Shown one piece after another: positions 4,984 to 6,378 of a DNA stretch of 6,378 nucleotides (positions are counted from its first letter, which is position 1; the number at the start of each line of letters is the position of its first letter). The translations under genes were made by a program, and so were the position numbers. Source of the stretch: Verrucomicrobiales bacterium (GTDB lineage Bacteria; Verrucomicrobiota; Verrucomicrobiia; Limisphaerales; UBA1096); the NCBI GenBank assembly GCA_002721375.1, contig PBKH01000068.1:13971-20348 (forward strand). Reading direction: 5' to 3'. The notes beneath the pieces are model-generated. The model was not told the origin of the DNA and did no database searches. It saw only the letters and a program-made list of their open reading frames with translations.

Positions 4984-6378
4984 TCAGTTTATAAAAAGAA
5001 ATTCGTTGCTGTTGAGCACAACGCGACAGGCATTGGCAAAACCATGCTCTCTTGCAAGCCGTGAAATCAAACGGTCTTCCTCCGGGACCGGATCACGGTG
5101 ATAGGCCAGTTCGAAAAGGCGATTGATCTGAGCTTCGAGTGTAGAAGCTTCATTCTGAACCCGCTTGGCCAAACGCACGCTTTGCCGTACAAGAAAACGG
5201 TTGTTCATCATACCCAAAGCCTGCAATGCCGTCACCGAGGATTCGCGTTTTGGGGCATGTTGCGATGCGTCGGGACAATCCATCAACTGCATCAGCGGAT
5301 CCGGAACGGTCCGAAACACAAACCGATAAACACTCCGCCTATAATTGGCCGGGGCGTCAGGATCGAACCCGATGTAGTCAAGGTTTGGCGTCACATGAAC
5401 GCCTTTGCTCATGTTAAATTGCCGGTCGGAAGGTCCACCCATTTTCCAATTCATGTTGCCGGCGAGTTGCAGAACAGAATCGCGATAGGACTCCGCATCG
5501 AGTCGTTTCCGGTTCATACGCCAAAGCCATCGGTTGTCGGCGTCGCGCCTGAAGAATTTATCATTGTGAATCGACTGTTGCTGGTAAACGGAACTTGTCA
5601 TGATGGTGCGGTGCAGCCATTTCAGGGAACCGCCACGCGCACGGAACTCATAAGCCAGCCAATCGAGCAACTCCGGGTGACTTGGCCGATCGCCCATACG
5701 ACCAAAATCATTTGGCGTACCAACAATCCCGCGGCCAAAATGGTAATGCCACACACGGTTTACAATCGATCGCCAAAGCAGCACATTGCGATCATCGGCC
5801 AGCCAATTGGCAAGTGCTGCTCGCCGTTCTTCCTCTGCATCTTCGTGGGAAATTGGGAATCGGTTTTCCAGTCCACCGATGCAACTTAGCGCGCCAGGCT
5901 GAGCAAGGGCTCCAGGAGAATGTATGCTACCCCGGTGAAGCACATGAACAGCCCGCGGTTTTTGGGCGGGTTTAAAATTACCCAGCGCTGCAAACTGGCT
6001 GGCAACCGCGTAAACTTTGTTTTGTGCCCCGAGTGACGCCAAATCCCGATCATTGGTGTCCTTTGCAAAATAAAAAGCCAAAGCATGTTTTTGCTCTTTC
6101 GAACGTTTATCAGTGTTAATCGCCAATATTTCTTCTAACTGTAACGTTACAGGTTTATTAAAAATCGGTTTTGATGAGTTGGTTATCGCAAGACGAGGCC
6201 GACCAATCAGGTGTTTTCTCCCGTGGAGTTGGTGCAGTTCTACTTCGATTGGGTCGCCCTTCGATCCCACAAGAGGTTTTTTAAAAACGAACATTGCTCG
6301 ATGAGTTTGACCCTCCTGTGGATGGATACCCCAAGCGGAATTAGGATTCGCATCAATCGCATGTGCAATTGCCCAGCC
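4984..6378 (-). CDS. DUF1549/DUF1553 (PSD1) protein, C-terminal part (N-terminus cut by window edge)
   Basis: The frame is open from the right edge to a TGA at 4986-4984, giving 464 residues of a larger protein. The internal ATG at 6294 is not the start: the upstream codons read GWAIAHAIDANPNSAWGIHP, with QEGQTHRA just before that ATG. This is the conserved region that in this family lies between the DUF1549 and DUF1553 domains. The PSD1 (DUF1553) domain follows: RAVHVLHRGSIHSPG (142-156), PGALSCIGGL (161-170), RRAALANWLADDRNVLLWRS (185-204), VNRVWHYHFGRGIVGTPNDF (206-225), HPELLDWLAYEF (234-245), and YRRSVYRFVFRTVPDPLMQL (346-365). It ends LNSNEFLFIN, as relatives do. Relatives usually carry an N-terminal PSCyt1 region with a CxxCH haem site; it would lie outside the window, and no CxxCH is in the part seen. 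The protein is probably exported and works with the DUF1501 protein; the reaction is unknown. Confidence 0.92.
   Translation of the reverse strand, partial: GWAIAHAIDANPNSAWGIHPQEGQTHRAMFVFKKPLVGSKGDPIEVELHQLHGRKHLIGRPRLAITNSSKPIFNKPVTLQLEEILAINTDKRSKEQKHALAFYFAKDTNDRDLASLGAQNKVYAVASQFAALGNFKPAQKPRAVHVLHRGSIHSPGALAQPGALSCIGGLENRFPISHEDAEEERRAALANWLADDRNVLLWRSIVNRVWHYHFGRGIVGTPNDFGRMGDRPSHPELLDWLAYEFRARGGSLKWLHRTIMTSSVYQQQSIHNDKFFRRDADNRWLWRMNRKRLDAESYRDSVLQLAGNMNWKMGGPSDRQFNMSKGVHVTPNLDYIGFDPDAPANYRRSVYRFVFRTVPDPLMQLMDCPDASQHAPKRESSVTALQALGMMNNRFLVRQSVRLAKRVQNEASTLEAQINRLFELAYHRDPVPEEDRLISRLAREHGFANACRVVLNSNEFLFIN

Noticed and set aside
5098..5889. Plus-strand open frame of 263 codons
   Set aside because: It is antisense to the strongly conserved DUF1553 domain; its length reflects the base composition of the real gene.
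4984..6294. Treating ATG 6294 as the start of the DUF1553 protein
   Set aside because: The frame remains open to the right edge, and the residues before 6294 match the conserved inter-domain region of the family, so the gene is a partial one.

Overview
The window looks like chromosomal DNA of a Verrucomicrobiota or, less likely, Planctomycetota/Lentisphaerota bacterium. The main evidence is a DUF1501 Tat-secreted protein directly coupled to a DUF1553 (PSD1) protein, a pair greatly expanded in those phyla. A small secreted protein with a 'GSxDLKxW ... FF' ending, of the kind common in Verrucomicrobiota exported proteins, points the same way. The phylum call is an inference from gene content; no rRNA or other marker is present.

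All six genes lie on the minus strand, so transcription runs from the right edge to the left edge. In order: (1) the C-terminal part of a DUF1549/DUF1553 protein, cut by the right edge (4984-6378); (2) a DUF1501 protein (3579-4976) a few bases behind it; (3) a 106-bp AT-rich gap; (4) a small secreted protein of unknown function (2912-3472); (5) an ankyrin-repeat lipoprotein (2494-2922) overlapping it by 11 bp; (6) an ABC-2 type permease (about 1440-2405); and (7) an HflK-like SPFH/Band 7 membrane protein that reads off the left edge (1-1440), with its ATG overlapping the permease stop as TAATG.

There appear to be two functional modules. The right-hand module (DUF1549/1553 plus DUF1501) is a pair of probably exported enzymes whose substrate is not known; polysaccharide or organic-matter breakdown is often proposed. 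The left-hand module is an envelope cluster: a lipoprotein with ankyrin repeats, an ABC-2 permease with no visible ATPase, and an HflK-like protein whose SPFH domain follows about 300 residues carrying seven membrane segments. The unusual points are the large membrane domain on the HflK-like protein, its tight coupling to the permease, and the ankyrin lipoprotein placed where an ABC ATPase gene would be expected. No tRNA, rRNA, CRISPR array, insertion sequence or phage gene was seen.
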